Shown: positions 7,500 through 16,026 of the stretch, piece after piece
How positions within the stretch are numbered: the first letter of the stretch is position 1
Layout: each line of letters starts with the position of its first letter
Assembly (NCBI GenBank): GCA_016288055.1
Contig: JAEEXZ010000019.1
Coordinates: 1-35,378, forward strand
DNA: 35,378 nucleotides
Direction of reading: 5' to 3'
Source of the DNA: Bacteroidales bacterium
Lineage (GTDB): Bacteria; Bacteroidota; Bacteroidia; Bacteroidales; UBA932
Program-made: the position numbers and the translations under genes
Notes under the pieces: model-generated
What the model was told of the DNA's origin: nothing
The model's database searches: none
Seen by the model: the letters and a program-made list of their open reading frames with translations, nothing else

Positions 7500-10367
7500 T
7501 TATTCAGCCTCGGCCGTATTGGCAGGCTTCATCACCAGTTCCAGGAAGTTGCCCTGGGACAGGACTTCCTTGGCGACGGCCTGGATGCTTTCCTTGGACA
7601 GGTTGTTCACGGCCGCCTCGTAGAGGGCGTCGCGGTCCTCGTCGTAGATGTATTTGCGCTCCAGGTTGGACATCCACCAGCCGTTCTTCTGACGCTTCTC
7701 GGGCAGGTTCTTCTGCTGGTTGAGCTTGGCCATGGCCACTTCTTCGTCGGTGGGGCCGTTTTCGGCCATCTCCTGGAATTCGCGGACGGCAATCTCACGC
7801 AGTTTGTCGCAGAGGGCAGGCTTGCAGTCGAACTGGACTTCGAACGTGGCAATCTCGTAAGGACGGCGTTCCATGGAACCGTAGGCGCTGGCGCCATAGG
7901 TGCCGCCTTCTTCCTCACGCAGGCTGTTGGTATATTTCATGTCCATTATGTAGGAGAGGGCCTCCAGGGCGGCGATGCGGTCGTAGGTGAAGGGAACGTC
8001 GGCGTGATAGAGCTGGAAAACCGTGCTCTTGGGCGTCTGCATGTCCACCTCGATGACCTTCTGGATCTTGCCCATGGCAATGTGGTCCCCGTTGTCTGCG
8101 TACTGCAGCGGCTTCTTGCCCTTCGGGATGGAGCCGATGTATTTCTCGACGAGCGGCTTCACGGCCTCCGGGTTGATGTCTCCCACGATGAAGAGGGTGG
8201 CGCCGGCGGCATCGGCAAAGAGCTTCCTGTATTGGGCCTCGACGGCCTTCAGGCTGGCTTTTGCGAGTTTCTCCTCGGAGAGCATCTGGTGCCGGGGATG
8301 GTTGTTGTACATGAGTTTCATGCTCTCGCTCTCGAACTGGTAGGAGGGCTGGGTCTTGATGTTGGGCATCAGGCTGGTGAGCTGGTTGATGCCGTTGTCC
8401 CACTCCTCCTGGTCGAAACGGGGATCGGTGAACATGAGATAGACAAGCTGCAGGGCGGTCTCGAAGTCTTTCACGGTGGAGTTGCCCTCGATGCCGGTCT
8501 CGGTGTTGTTGAAGTACGGAGTTACGCTGAGATTCTTGCCTGTGAGCATCTTCTGGACAGTGGTGCCGGAGAACTGGCTCACGCCGCTGTTGCTCTGGAA
8601 CAAGGAAATCATGTTGATGTCGAAGGAAGCGAGGTCTTCGGCCGGGATGAGGGAGGTGCCGCCATCCTTGAAGATGTCGAAGAGAATCTGGTTCTTCTGC
8701 AGGTCGGTGGGATAGACCACGACTTTTACGCCGTTCTTGAGTGTCCATTCAGTGGCGCCATAGATGACGTTGGCGGTCTTGGCAACCTTGGCACCCTTCA
8801 GCTTGGCGGGGTCCAGGAAGGCCTCGGGGACCTCACCGCCTTCGGGCGCTGCGATTTCGGAGGCTTCCACCTCTTCCATCACCTTGAGGATCTGCTCCTG
8901 GGTGGGCGTCTGGATGCCTTCCTTCTCGGGACCGGCATAGAAGATGACGAGGTTCTTGTGGCCTTCATACAGCTGGCCGAGTACCTGGTTCACCAGGGTG
9001 GGATTGACCTGGGCGAACATGGCCTGGATAATCTCGAGCCTGTCTTCCGGTTCCAGGATGGGATATTTGTCAAAGAAGTTTTGCAGGATATCACCGATGA
9101 ATTCGGAGTTCTGGCGGGTGGCGGCGCGGTTGACGCTGGCCTCCAGACCGGAGAGATAGTTCGTCTTGACACGGGCGAGTTCGTCGTCGGTGATACCGTA
9201 GCGCTTGAGGCGCTCAATCTCGGTGTAGAAGGCACGGAAGCCCTCCAGGATGTTGTCGCTCTTAAGGGCTACCTCTCCTTCTACGGCATCGATGTCCTCA
9301 TAGATGAGTTCGGTGATGCCGAAGTGGCCGCCGAAGAAGGGGGAATCGGCCTTGGAGGTAATATCATTGATGCGCTCGCTCATCACAGAGGAGATGATGT
9401 CCTTGATGAGCCCCTGGGCCATGCCGATGGTGGTGGCGTTGATGATTTCAGGGTTGGCCGGGCTGTGCCAGTCAAACTGGATGAACGGGTTTGTATTCTC
9501 GGGATCCGTGTGGATGCCTACGCGGGGCTCGTCATGGTCTGCGATTTCCTGGATGGGTTTCTTCACGGGATTCTCCTTGGCGGGGATGACTCCGAAGATT
9601 TCCTTGATCTTGGCCTCGGTGCGGGCGACGTCCACGTCACCGACGACGATGACAGCCTGGTTGCCGGGGTGGTACCAGGTCTCGTAGAAATCCTTCAGGC
9701 TTTCATATTTAAAGGTCTCCAGGTGCTCCTGCGTGCCGATGAGGGTGCACTGGGCCAACTTGCTGTCCGGGCCGAAGCAGTAGGGGAGGGCGGCTTCCAT
9801 ATTGCGCCAGGATGCGCTGCGGCGCTGACGACGCTCCTCGATGATGACACCGCGTTCGGCGTCAATCTCGGCGGGTTCGTTCAGGACGTAGTGGGAATAA
9901 TCGGCCAGGATCATCAGGCAGCTGTCCACTACCGTCTCGCGCTGGACGGGCATGTTGTTGAGCATGTAGCGGGTTTCCTCGAATGCGGTGGCGGCGTTGA
10001 TGTTGCGGCCGAATTCCGCGCCGATGGAGCGCAGGTAATCCAGAATGGCTTTACCGGGGAAATGTTCGGTACCGTTGAAGCACATGTGCTCCAGGAAGTG
10101 GGCGAGACCGTCCTGATCGGGCTGGTTCTCCTGGATGGCACCGACGTTGGTGGCCAGGTAGAACTCAGCGCGGCCGGCCGGTAGTTCGTTGTGACGGATG
10201 TAGTAAGTGAGGCCATTTTCGAGGTGGCCGATGGTCACTTTCTCCGTGTTGGGAATTTTGGGGGTCTGGGCCAGAGCTGCCTCGACCTGTTCGCGGGTGG
10301 GTTCTTGCGCCAGGGCCATGACAACCGTCAAGGCGAGGGCGCCCAAAGTAATGAATAGTTTTTTCAT
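7500..10367 (-). CDS. Secreted M16 family zinc metallopeptidase (PqqL/pitrilysin-like)
   Basis: The 955-residue protein starts with a signal peptide (MKKLFITLGALALTVVMALA). The inverted zinc motif HXXEH is seen in GLAHFLEHMCFNGTEHFPG near residue 90, with the downstream Glu provided by a segment such as EIDAERGVIIEERR. The length fits two paired M16 modules: an active N-terminal half and a C-terminal half (from about residue 530) without HXXEH, containing MKYTNSLREEEGGTYG. The R-x-x-G-G-x-Y element there helps bind substrate in M16 enzymes. It probably degrades peptides in the periplasm. It is divergent from a LysR-type HTH gene. Only an imperfect GATATTTG at 10391-10398 suggests its promoter. 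Confidence 0.92.
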   Translation of the reverse strand: MKKLFITLGALALTVVMALAQEPTREQVEAALAQTPKIPNTEKVTIGHLENGLTYYIRHNELPAGRAEFYLATNVGAIQENQPDQDGLAHFLEHMCFNGTEHFPGKAILDYLRSIGAEFGRNINAATAFEETRYMLNNMPVQRETVVDSCLMILADYSHYVLNEPAEIDAERGVIIEERRQRRSASWRNMEAALPYCFGPDSKLAQCTLIGTQEHLETFKYESLKDFYETWYHPGNQAVIVVGDVDVARTEAKIKEIFGVIPAKENPVKKPIQEIADHDEPRVGIHTDPENTNPFIQFDWHSPANPEIINATTIGMAQGLIKDIISSVMSERINDITSKADSPFFGGHFGITELIYEDIDAVEGEVALKSDNILEGFRAFYTEIERLKRYGITDDELARVKTNYLSGLEASVNRAATRQNSEFIGDILQNFFDKYPILEPEDRLEIIQAMFAQVNPTLVNQVLGQLYEGHKNLVIFYAGPEKEGIQTPTQEQILKVMEEVEASEIAAPEGGEVPEAFLDPAKLKGAKVAKTANVIYGATEWTLKNGVKVVVYPTDLQKNQILFDIFKDGGTSLIPAEDLASFDINMISLFQSNSGVSQFSGTTVQKMLTGKNLSVTPYFNNTETGIEGNSTVKDFETALQLVYLMFTDPRFDQEEWDNGINQLTSLMPNIKTQPSYQFESESMKLMYNNHPRHQMLSEEKLAKASLKAVEAQYRKLFADAAGATLFIVGDINPEAVKPLVEKYIGSIPKGKKPLQYADNGDHIAMGKIQKVIEVDMQTPKSTVFQLYHADVPFTYDRIAALEALSYIMDMKYTNSLREEEGGTYGASAYGSMERRPYEIATFEVQFDCKPALCDKLREIAVREFQEMAENGPTDEEVAMAKLNQQKNLPEKRQKNGWWMSNLERKYIYDEDRDALYEAAVNNLSKESIQAVAKEVLSQGNFLELVMKPANTAEAE

Positions 10368-10400
10368 CGCTTTTTTGGGATTAGTTTAAACAAATATCTT

Positions 10401-10408
10401 TAAATTTG
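10401..10408 (+). promoter_or_regulatory. -7 box of the LysR-type HTH gene
   Basis: TAAATTTG matches TAnnTTTG and lies seven bases before the ATG at 10416. The best -33 candidate is TTTG at 10374-10377, at a spacing (23) longer than usual. The mRNA leader would be only a few bases. Confidence 0.55.
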
Positions 10409-10415
10409 CGATATT

Positions 10416-10682
10416 ATGCTGGATGATAACAAAATTCGTGCTTTTCTTACCGTTGTTGAGAAAGAATCTTTTTCTGCGGCGGCTGTGCAACTGGGCGTTA
10501 CCCAACCTGCGGTGAGCGCACAGATTGCTTCCCTGGAGGCTTCACTTGGCGTCCAGCTGTTTCTGCGGGGCCGCGAACTGGCCCTTACGCCATCCGGAGA
10601 GGCATTCCTCCCTTATGCCAGACGCATCCAGGCCGCGTACGATCTGGCTAACGAAACTTTTTGTTCCGTGTTTTCGAAATAA
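10416..10682 (+). CDS. LysR-type winged HTH protein lacking an effector domain
   Basis: The 88-residue protein is a complete LysR N-terminal DNA-binding module: MLDDNKIRAFLTVVEKESFS, AAAVQLGVTQPAVSAQIASLE and LGVQLFLR..ELALTPSGEAFLPYARRI. It ends in the linker helix (AAYDLANETFCSVFSK). Ordinary LysR regulators are about 300 residues with a periplasmic-binding-like effector domain, which is absent here. A hairpin terminator begins six bases after the stop and no effector remnant follows, so it looks like a finished small gene rather than a recent break. It is divergent from the M16 peptidase gene and may regulate it or itself. Dimerisation through the linker helix is plausible. Confidence 0.85.
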   Translation: MLDDNKIRAFLTVVEKESFSAAAVQLGVTQPAVSAQIASLEASLGVQLFLRGRELALTPSGEAFLPYARRIQAAYDLANETFCSVFSK

Positions 10683-10687
10683 TAAAG

Positions 10688-10725
10688 AGTGACCTGAGTC
10701 AACTTAACTCTTGGGTCACCCTTTT
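10688..10725 (+). terminator. Hairpin terminator after the LysR-type gene
   Basis: GTGACC-T-GAGT (10689-10699) pairs with ACTC-TTG-GGTCAC (10707-10719) and leads into CCCTTTT. The stem is imperfect and the T-tract is short. It may also act for the convergent small gene. Confidence 0.65.
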
Positions 10726-10733
10726 CCAGATCT

Positions 10734-11138
10734 CTATTTGCTGTCTTCGTAATTCTTGGCGATTTCCCATAAATCAATGCCCTGTTGTTGGCCTAGATTT
10801 TCGCCGGAGAAGTGTTCTTCTTCGTGTATCATGATAAGAATTGAGTTCCTAAAGATAAAAGAGTACACGATTGCTGATCTAAAACATGATTTCTTAAATA
10901 CATCAGTTCTATATGAAATTGATTCGTATAGAACTCCGTTGCAGGTTTTGATTGCAGCTTTTTTATAGGGCCCCCCAAGAATACTCAAGACGCTGTCTTT
11001 TTGCATATCAAGTTGAATATTCACTAACATATTGAAGAACTGTTCGTTCTCAATATCAAGTTTTTCGGTGTAGTTCTTTTGTGCAAAACTGGGAACTCCA
11101 AGCAGCAGGGCCACTGCTATAGCAATTAAATGTTTCAT
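10734..11138 (-). CDS. Small secreted protein of unknown function, AT-rich
   Basis: The 134-residue protein has a clear signal peptide (MKHLIAIAVALLLGVPSFAQ). The mature part has a central VLSILGGPYKKA motif and then alternating hydrophobic strands (GVLYESISYRTDVF, AIVYSFIFRNSILIMI). This loosely resembles the BamE/SmpA-like two-helix plus beta-sheet fold, in which an LG.P motif precedes strands, but the likeness is weak and no function is claimed. Base composition is visibly lower in GC than all neighbours, suggesting recent acquisition or weak selection. It has its own promoter and lies downstream of nifJ on the same strand, separated by a terminator. Confidence 0.7.
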   Translation of the reverse strand: MKHLIAIAVALLLGVPSFAQKNYTEKLDIENEQFFNMLVNIQLDMQKDSVLSILGGPYKKAAIKTCNGVLYESISYRTDVFKKSCFRSAIVYSFIFRNSILIMIHEEEHFSGENLGQQQGIDLWEIAKNYEDSK

Positions 11139-11161
11139 AATGTTTTAATGTTCTGGTTATA

Positions 11162-11192
11162 CAAATATAAAAAAGGGTTGGAAAAAATCCAA
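11162..11192 (-). promoter_or_regulatory. Promoter of the AT-rich secreted protein gene
   Basis: On the minus strand TATATTTG (11162-11169) is a perfect -7 box. TTG (11190-11192) is spaced 20 bases upstream and lies inside the stem of the nifJ terminator. The predicted leader is about 20 bases. Confidence 0.65.
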
Positions 11193-11200
11193 CCCTTTTT
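11165..11200 (-). terminator. Rho-independent terminator of nifJ
   Basis: GGGTTGGA (11175-11182) pairs with TCCAACCC (11188-11195), flanked by A-tract and T-tract on the two sides, so it can work in either direction. On the minus strand it follows the nifJ stop by about 20 bases. Confidence 0.88.
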
Positions 11201-11220
11201 ATTAATATAAGGTCTGCGGT

Positions 11221-14200
11221 TTATTTGCCGGCGAGACGCTTGTAGGTGTTCAGACGAATCTTGGCGAATTCCTCGGTCTTCTGGAGGAGTTCATCGGCCT
11301 GCTCGGGGAACATCTTGTACAGGGAAGCGAAGCGGACCTCGCCCTTGAGGAAGTCCTGGAACTTGCTCCAGTCGGGTTCCTTGCTGTCCAGGCTGAACGG
11401 GTTCTTGTCCGTGCCTTCGAGAGCCGGGTTGTAACGGTAGAGGTGCCAGTAACCGCAATCGACGGCCAGCTTCTCTTCCTTCTGGCTCAGACCCATGCCG
11501 GCCTTAAGACCGTGGTTGATGCAGGGGCTGTAGGCGATGATCAGGGACGGGCCGTTGTAGGCCTCGGCTTCCTTGATGGCGTTGAAGAACTGCACGGGGC
11601 TGGCACCCATAGCCACCTGAGCCACATAGACGTAGCCGTAGGAGATGGCCATCATGCCCAGATCCTTCTTGCGGATCTTCTTACCGGAGGCGGCGAACTT
11701 GGCGATAGCGCCCACAGGGGTAGCCTTGGAACTCTGGCCGCCGGTGTTGGAGTAAACCTCGGTATCCAGAACCAGGATGTTCAGGTTCTCACCGCTGGCG
11801 AGCACGTGGTCCAGACCGCCGTAGCCGATGTCGTAGGAGGCACCGTCACCGCCGAAGATCCACTGGCTGCGGGCCACGATGAAGTGCTGGTACTCGACCA
11901 GTTTCTTGCAGGTGTCGCAGGAGCATTCCTTGGCGAGCGGGACAATCTTGTCGGCCACCTCGCGGGTGACGGCGGGATCCTGGGGAGCCTCGAGCCACTT
12001 GGCGGCGAGGGCCTTGATGTCCTGGCTGCAGCACTCGCACTCGAGCGCTTCCTTCATGGTCTTGGCAACAGTCTCACGGGCGCGGTCGGAGCCGAGCTTC
12101 ATACCCAGACCGAATTCGCAGAAGTCCTCGAACAGGGAGTTGGCCCATGCGGGACCGTGGCCTGCTGCGTTGGTGCAGTACGGGCTTGCCGGGAAGGAGG
12201 CGCCGTAGATGGAGGAACAACCGGTAGCGTTGGCAATCATCATGTGGTCACCGAACAGCTGGGTGATGGTCTTGATGTTGGGGGTTTCGCCGCAACCTGC
12301 GCAGGCGCCGGAGAACTCGAACAGAGGCTGTGCGAACTGGCTGTTCTTCATGTTGGCCTTCTTGTCCACGTACTCCTTGTAACCGACCTTCTTGTTCAGG
12401 TAGTCGAAGGCAGCCTGGTCCTCGTGGTCGCTGATGTAGGGAACCATGGTGAGGGCCTTGTCCTTGGCCAGGCACACATCTACGCAGTTACCGCAACCGG
12501 TGCAGTCGTCCACGGAGATGGCGATGGTGTACTTGTAATCCTTGAGGTTGGCCTTGCCCTGGGCGAGCTTGACGCTTGCGGGAGCGTTGGCTGCCTCTTC
12601 CTCGGTGAGGAGGAAAGGACGGATGGCGGCGTGAGGGCAGACGAAGGCGCAGGTGTTGCACTGGATACACTTCTCTGCATCCCAGGTGGGAACGTTCACG
12701 GCCACACCGCGCTTTTCATAGGCGGCGGTGCCGGCGGGCATGGTGCCGTCTGCGTAAGGCAGGAAGGCGCTCACGGGCAGGGTGTCACCGGCCTGGGCGT
12801 TCACTACATCGGCAATGTCCTTGACGAAGCTGGGAGCCAGACGGTCCTTGTTCGGGTTTTCGAACTTGGCGGAAAGATCGGCCCAATCGGCCGGAATCTT
12901 CACCTCGGTATATTCACCTCCGCGATCGACGGCGGCGTAGTTCATGTTCACCACGTTCTCACCCTTCTTGCCGTAGGACTTGACGATGGCTTCCTTCATG
13001 TACTTCACGGCGTCCTCGTAGGGGATGATGCCGGTGATCTTGAAGAAGGCGCTCTGGAGGATGGTGTTGGTACGACCGCCCAGGCCGATTTCGGCGGCGA
13101 TCTTCGTGGCGTTGATGATATACAGCTTGATGTGCTTGCGGCCGATGATGGCCTTCACGTGCTCGGGGATGTTCTTGAGGGTTTCTTCCTCGTCCCAGAG
13201 GCTGTTGAGCAGGAGGGTGCCGCCTTCCTTGATGCCCTTGAGAACGTCATATTTCTTGAGGTAGGAAGGAACGTGGCAGGCGACGAAGTCGGGGGTATTC
13301 ACCAGGTACGGGGCCTTGATGGGGCTCACACCGAAGCGGAGGTGGGAGCAGGTGTAACCGCCGGACTTCTTGGAGTCGTAGTCGAAGTAGGCCTGGCTGT
13401 AGAGGTCCGTGTGGGAGCCGATGATCTTGATGGTGTTCTTGTTGGCGCCGACGGTACCGTCGGAACCCAGACCGTAGAACTTGCACTCGGTGGTGCCGGG
13501 CTTCACGATGGAAACCTCTTTCTTGATGGGAAGGCTCTTGAAGGTGACGTCGTCCACAATGCCGATGGTGAAGTCCGTCTTGGGCTCCTTCATGTCCAGG
13601 TTGTCATATACGGCAACGATCTGGGCGGGGGTGGTGTCCTTGGAGGAGAGACCGTAACGGCCACCTACGATGGTGATGTTCTCCTTACCCTGGAAGAGGG
13701 CCTTTACGTCGGTGAAGAGGGGTTCTCCCACGGCGCCGGGCTCTTTGGTGCGGTCCAGGACGGCAATCTTCTTGACGGACTTGGGCAGTACGGCGAAGAA
13801 GTATTTCTCGGAGAAAGGACGGTACAGGTGGACGGTGATGAGACCGTACTTGCGACCGCGGCTCTCGAGGTAGTCGATGGTTTCCTTGATGGTTTCGGTT
13901 ACGGAACCCATGGCCACGATGATATTCTCTGCATCCGGAGCGCCATAGTACTCGAAGGGACGGTAGCTGCGGCCGGTGAGTTCGGAGATTTCACCCATGT
14001 AGCGGGCCACGATGTCCGGGATGGCTTCGTAGTACTGGTTGCGGGTTTCCACGGCCTGGAAGTAAACGTCACCGTTCTGGGCGGTACCGCGGGTGACAGG
14101 GGAGTCCGGGCTGAGGGCGCGCTCGCGGAACTTGGCGAGGCTCTTCTTGGAAACCATGCCCTTGAGGGCTTCCTCGTCCAGGGCTTCGATCTTCTGGATT

Positions 14201-14742
14201 TCGTGGGAAGTACGGAAACCGTCGAAGAAGTGCAGGAAAGGAATGCTGCTCTTGATGGTGGACAGGTGGGCCACGGCGGCGATATCCTGGGCTTCCTGTA
14301 CGGAACCGGAGGCGATCATGGCAAAGCCGGTCTGGCGGCAGGCCATCACATCCTGGTGGTCACCAAAGATGGAGAGGGCGTGGGAAGCCAGGGCGCGGGC
14401 GCTCACGTGGAATACGGTGGGCAGCATTTCGCCGGCGATTTTGTACATGTTCGGGATCATCAGGAGAAGACCCTGGGATGCCGTGAAAGTAGAAGTGAGG
14501 GCACCAGCCTGGAGGGAACCATGCACGGCACCGGCGGCGCCGGCCTCGCTCTGCATCTCCGTCACCTTAACGGTTTCTCCCCACAGGTTCTTTTTGCCGT
14601 GGGCAGCCCACTCGTCGATGTTCTCTGCCATCGTGGAGGACGGGGTGATGGGGTAGATGGCGGCATGCTCGCTGAACAGGTATGCGATGTTCGAGGCGGC
14701 ATAGTTACCATCACAGGTGATGAATTTCTTTTCTTTTGCCAT
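11221..14742 (-). CDS. nifJ: Pyruvate:ferredoxin (flavodoxin) oxidoreductase
   Basis: The 1173-residue single-chain PFOR converts pyruvate and CoA to acetyl-CoA and CO2 and reduces ferredoxin. Visible parts, in order: domain I with AIYPITPSSTMAE and the EAGAAGAVHGSLQAGALT stretch; domain III with the FGVSPIKAPY region; the ferredoxin-like insert with CIQCNTCAFVCP and CTGCGNCVDVC (two 4Fe-4S clusters, about residues 690-770); and the TPP domain with FSGACAGCGETP and ATGCSSIYG, then FGGDGASYDIGYGGLDHVLAS. A C-terminal Cys (YSPCINHG) completes the proximal cluster set. The full length and all cofactor motifs are intact. It lies 48 bases after fabD on the same strand with no box or hairpin between, so read-through from fabD is possible. 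Confidence 0.97.
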   Translation of the reverse strand: MAKEKKFITCDGNYAASNIAYLFSEHAAIYPITPSSTMAENIDEWAAHGKKNLWGETVKVTEMQSEAGAAGAVHGSLQAGALTSTFTASQGLLLMIPNMYKIAGEMLPTVFHVSARALASHALSIFGDHQDVMACRQTGFAMIASGSVQEAQDIAAVAHLSTIKSSIPFLHFFDGFRTSHEIQKIEALDEEALKGMVSKKSLAKFRERALSPDSPVTRGTAQNGDVYFQAVETRNQYYEAIPDIVARYMGEISELTGRSYRPFEYYGAPDAENIIVAMGSVTETIKETIDYLESRGRKYGLITVHLYRPFSEKYFFAVLPKSVKKIAVLDRTKEPGAVGEPLFTDVKALFQGKENITIVGGRYGLSSKDTTPAQIVAVYDNLDMKEPKTDFTIGIVDDVTFKSLPIKKEVSIVKPGTTECKFYGLGSDGTVGANKNTIKIIGSHTDLYSQAYFDYDSKKSGGYTCSHLRFGVSPIKAPYLVNTPDFVACHVPSYLKKYDVLKGIKEGGTLLLNSLWDEEETLKNIPEHVKAIIGRKHIKLYIINATKIAAEIGLGGRTNTILQSAFFKITGIIPYEDAVKYMKEAIVKSYGKKGENVVNMNYAAVDRGGEYTEVKIPADWADLSAKFENPNKDRLAPSFVKDIADVVNAQAGDTLPVSAFLPYADGTMPAGTAAYEKRGVAVNVPTWDAEKCIQCNTCAFVCPHAAIRPFLLTEEEAANAPASVKLAQGKANLKDYKYTIAISVDDCTGCGNCVDVCLAKDKALTMVPYISDHEDQAAFDYLNKKVGYKEYVDKKANMKNSQFAQPLFEFSGACAGCGETPNIKTITQLFGDHMMIANATGCSSIYGASFPASPYCTNAAGHGPAWANSLFEDFCEFGLGMKLGSDRARETVAKTMKEALECECCSQDIKALAAKWLEAPQDPAVTREVADKIVPLAKECSCDTCKKLVEYQHFIVARSQWIFGGDGASYDIGYGGLDHVLASGENLNILVLDTEVYSNTGGQSSKATPVGAIAKFAASGKKIRKKDLGMMAISYGYVYVAQVAMGASPVQFFNAIKEAEAYNGPSLIIAYSPCINHGLKAGMGLSQKEEKLAVDCGYWHLYRYNPALEGTDKNPFSLDSKEPDWSKFQDFLKGEVRFASLYKMFPEQADELLQKTEEFAKIRLNTYKRLAGK

Positions 14743-14790
14743 AGTAAAAAAGATGTGGTTTATATAATTTTTTGATTTTTATTGAATGTC

Positions 14791-15666
14791 TTACTGAATG
14801 CCCTCGACGGTGATGGCCGCCTCGGGGCCGGCGATGCGCTTGACAAGGCCCTGAAGCACGTTGCCGGGGCCCAGCTCCACAAAGTGGGAGGCTCCGTCAC
14901 GGAGCATGTTCTCCACGCTCTGGGTCCAGCGGACGGGCGAGGTGAGCTGCTTCAGGCAGTTCTCCTTGATGACGTCGGGGTCCTGGGTGGGAGCGGCGGT
15001 CACGTTCTGGTAAACGGGGCAGTGGGGCTTGTGGAAAGGAGTGGCCTCGATGGCCTGGGCCAGTTCGGCGCGGGCGGGTTCCATCAGAGGGGAGTGGAAG
15101 GCGCCGCTTACCGGAAGACGGAGGGCACGCTTGGCGCCGGCTTCCTTGAGCAGTTCGCAGGCTTTGTCCACGGCCGTCTCCTCACCGGAGATGACCACCT
15201 GGCCGGGGGAGTTGTAGTTGGCGGGAACCACGCCTTCGATTCCGGCGCACACCTCTTCGATGGTTTTGTCGGGAAGGCCGATGATGGCCGCCATGGCTCC
15301 GGGAACCTTTTCGCAGCACTTCTGCATGGCCTGGGCACGGAGGGATACCAGCCTGAGGCCGTCCTCGAAGTCCAGTGCGCCGGCGGCGACCAGGGCGCTG
15401 AACTCTCCGAGGGAGTGCCCGGCTACCATCTGGGGTTTCTCGGCGCAGCTGAGGGACAGCACCACGGAATGCAGGAAAATAGCGGGTTGGGTGACTTTGG
15501 TGGCCTTGAGGTCCTCGCTTGTTCCTTCGAACATGATGTCCGTGATGCGGAAGCCGAGGATGTCGTTGGCCCGTTCCATCAATTCTTTATGTGCAGGGTA
15601 GAGGTCCTTTCCCATGCCGGGGAACTGGGAGCCTTGCCCGGGAAAAATATAGGCTTTTTTACTCAT
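14791..15666 (-). CDS. fabD: Malonyl-CoA:ACP transacylase
   Basis: The 291-residue protein begins MSKKAYIFPGQGSQFPGMGKDL, the FabD N-terminus. The nucleophile elbow GHSLGEFSALVAAG holds the catalytic Ser. The Arg that binds malonate lies in LVSLRAQAM, and the catalytic His in VSGAFHSPLMEPA. It transfers malonyl from CoA to acyl carrier protein to supply fatty-acid synthesis. The length is normal. It is transcribed from its own promoter and is followed 48 bases later by nifJ, which makes acetyl-CoA, so the pairing is metabolically sensible. Confidence 0.97.
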   Translation of the reverse strand: MSKKAYIFPGQGSQFPGMGKDLYPAHKELMERANDILGFRITDIMFEGTSEDLKATKVTQPAIFLHSVVLSLSCAEKPQMVAGHSLGEFSALVAAGALDFEDGLRLVSLRAQAMQKCCEKVPGAMAAIIGLPDKTIEEVCAGIEGVVPANYNSPGQVVISGEETAVDKACELLKEAGAKRALRLPVSGAFHSPLMEPARAELAQAIEATPFHKPHCPVYQNVTAAPTQDPDVIKENCLKQLTSPVRWTQSVENMLRDGASHFVELGPGNVLQGLVKRIAGPEAAITVEGIQ

Positions 15667-15692
15667 TCAGTTATGATACGTATATAACCATA

Positions 15693-15724
15693 CAAATATA
15701 GCCATTTTCCCCCGAATCCGCAAA
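15693..15724 (-). promoter_or_regulatory. Promoter of fabD
   Basis: On the minus strand TATATTTG (15693-15700) and TTTG (15721-15724) are separated by exactly 20 bases. The predicted start is near 15689, giving a leader of about 23 bases. Confidence 0.82.
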
Positions 15725-15769
15725 TAATAAAACGCCGTCCGGAAAATTCGTTTTTTAGCAAAAAATAAC

Positions 15770-15777
15770 TAAATTTG
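15770..15777 (+). promoter_or_regulatory. -7 box of tRNA-Arg
   Basis: TAAATTTG lies 17 bases before the mature tRNA 5' end. The -33 position falls in the T-tract at 15749-15756, with no exact TTTG. Confidence 0.65.
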
Positions 15778-15794
15778 CATTCCCTAAACGGGAT

Positions 15795-15866
15795 GCCCCT
15801 GTAGTTTAAAGGATAGAATAACGGATTCCGGTTCCGTTGGTCCCGGTTCGATTCCGAGCGGGGGTA
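15795..15866 (+). tRNA. tRNA-Arg(CCG)
   Basis: A cloverleaf folds over 72 bases. The acceptor GCCCCTG (15795-15801) pairs with CGGGGGT (15859-15865). The D arm is GTTT/GAAT. The anticodon stem ACGGA/TCCGT closes the loop TTCCGGT, with anticodon CCG at 15828-15830. The T arm CCCGG/CCGAG closes TTCGATT. The discriminator is A and CCA is not encoded. The D stem is weak (two wobbles, two A-U) and the T stem has one C-A mismatch (15843/15857). The anticodon reads CGG, arginine. Confidence 0.92.
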
Positions 15867-15872
15867 CTTCAC

Positions 15873-15905
15873 AAGGAGAACGCTTTGTCGCGCTCTCCTT
15901 TTTTT
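15873..15905 (+). terminator. Terminator of tRNA-Arg
   Basis: AAGGAGA (15873-15879) pairs with TCTCCTT (15894-15900) and continues into TTTTT, starting seven bases after the tRNA. From here to the DUF6249 start at 16027 there is only a T-rich leader and a short hairpin, CCGCT/AGCGG (15982-15996), with no TAnnTTTG box. Confidence 0.85.
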
Positions 15906-16026
15906 GTCCATGGGAAGATTTTTGTATTTTTATCAAAATTTTTCCAACCTTTTGTGCGGTGGTTCCGTCTAATGGATGAAACCGCTCCTGAAGCGGGAAA
16001 AGTTAAACATAAAAATTGATACAATT

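Noticed and set aside
11443..14775. A plus-strand open frame of about 1110 codons opposite nifJ.
   Set aside because: nifJ is intact with all cofactor motifs. The opposite frame is a by-product of its biased codons, is dominated by Gly, Val, Leu and Asp, and matches no family.
15795..16026. tRNA-Arg as an integration site of a mobile element.
   Set aside because: There is no integrase gene, no repeat of the tRNA 3' end in the window, and the flanking genes are ordinary chromosomal ones.
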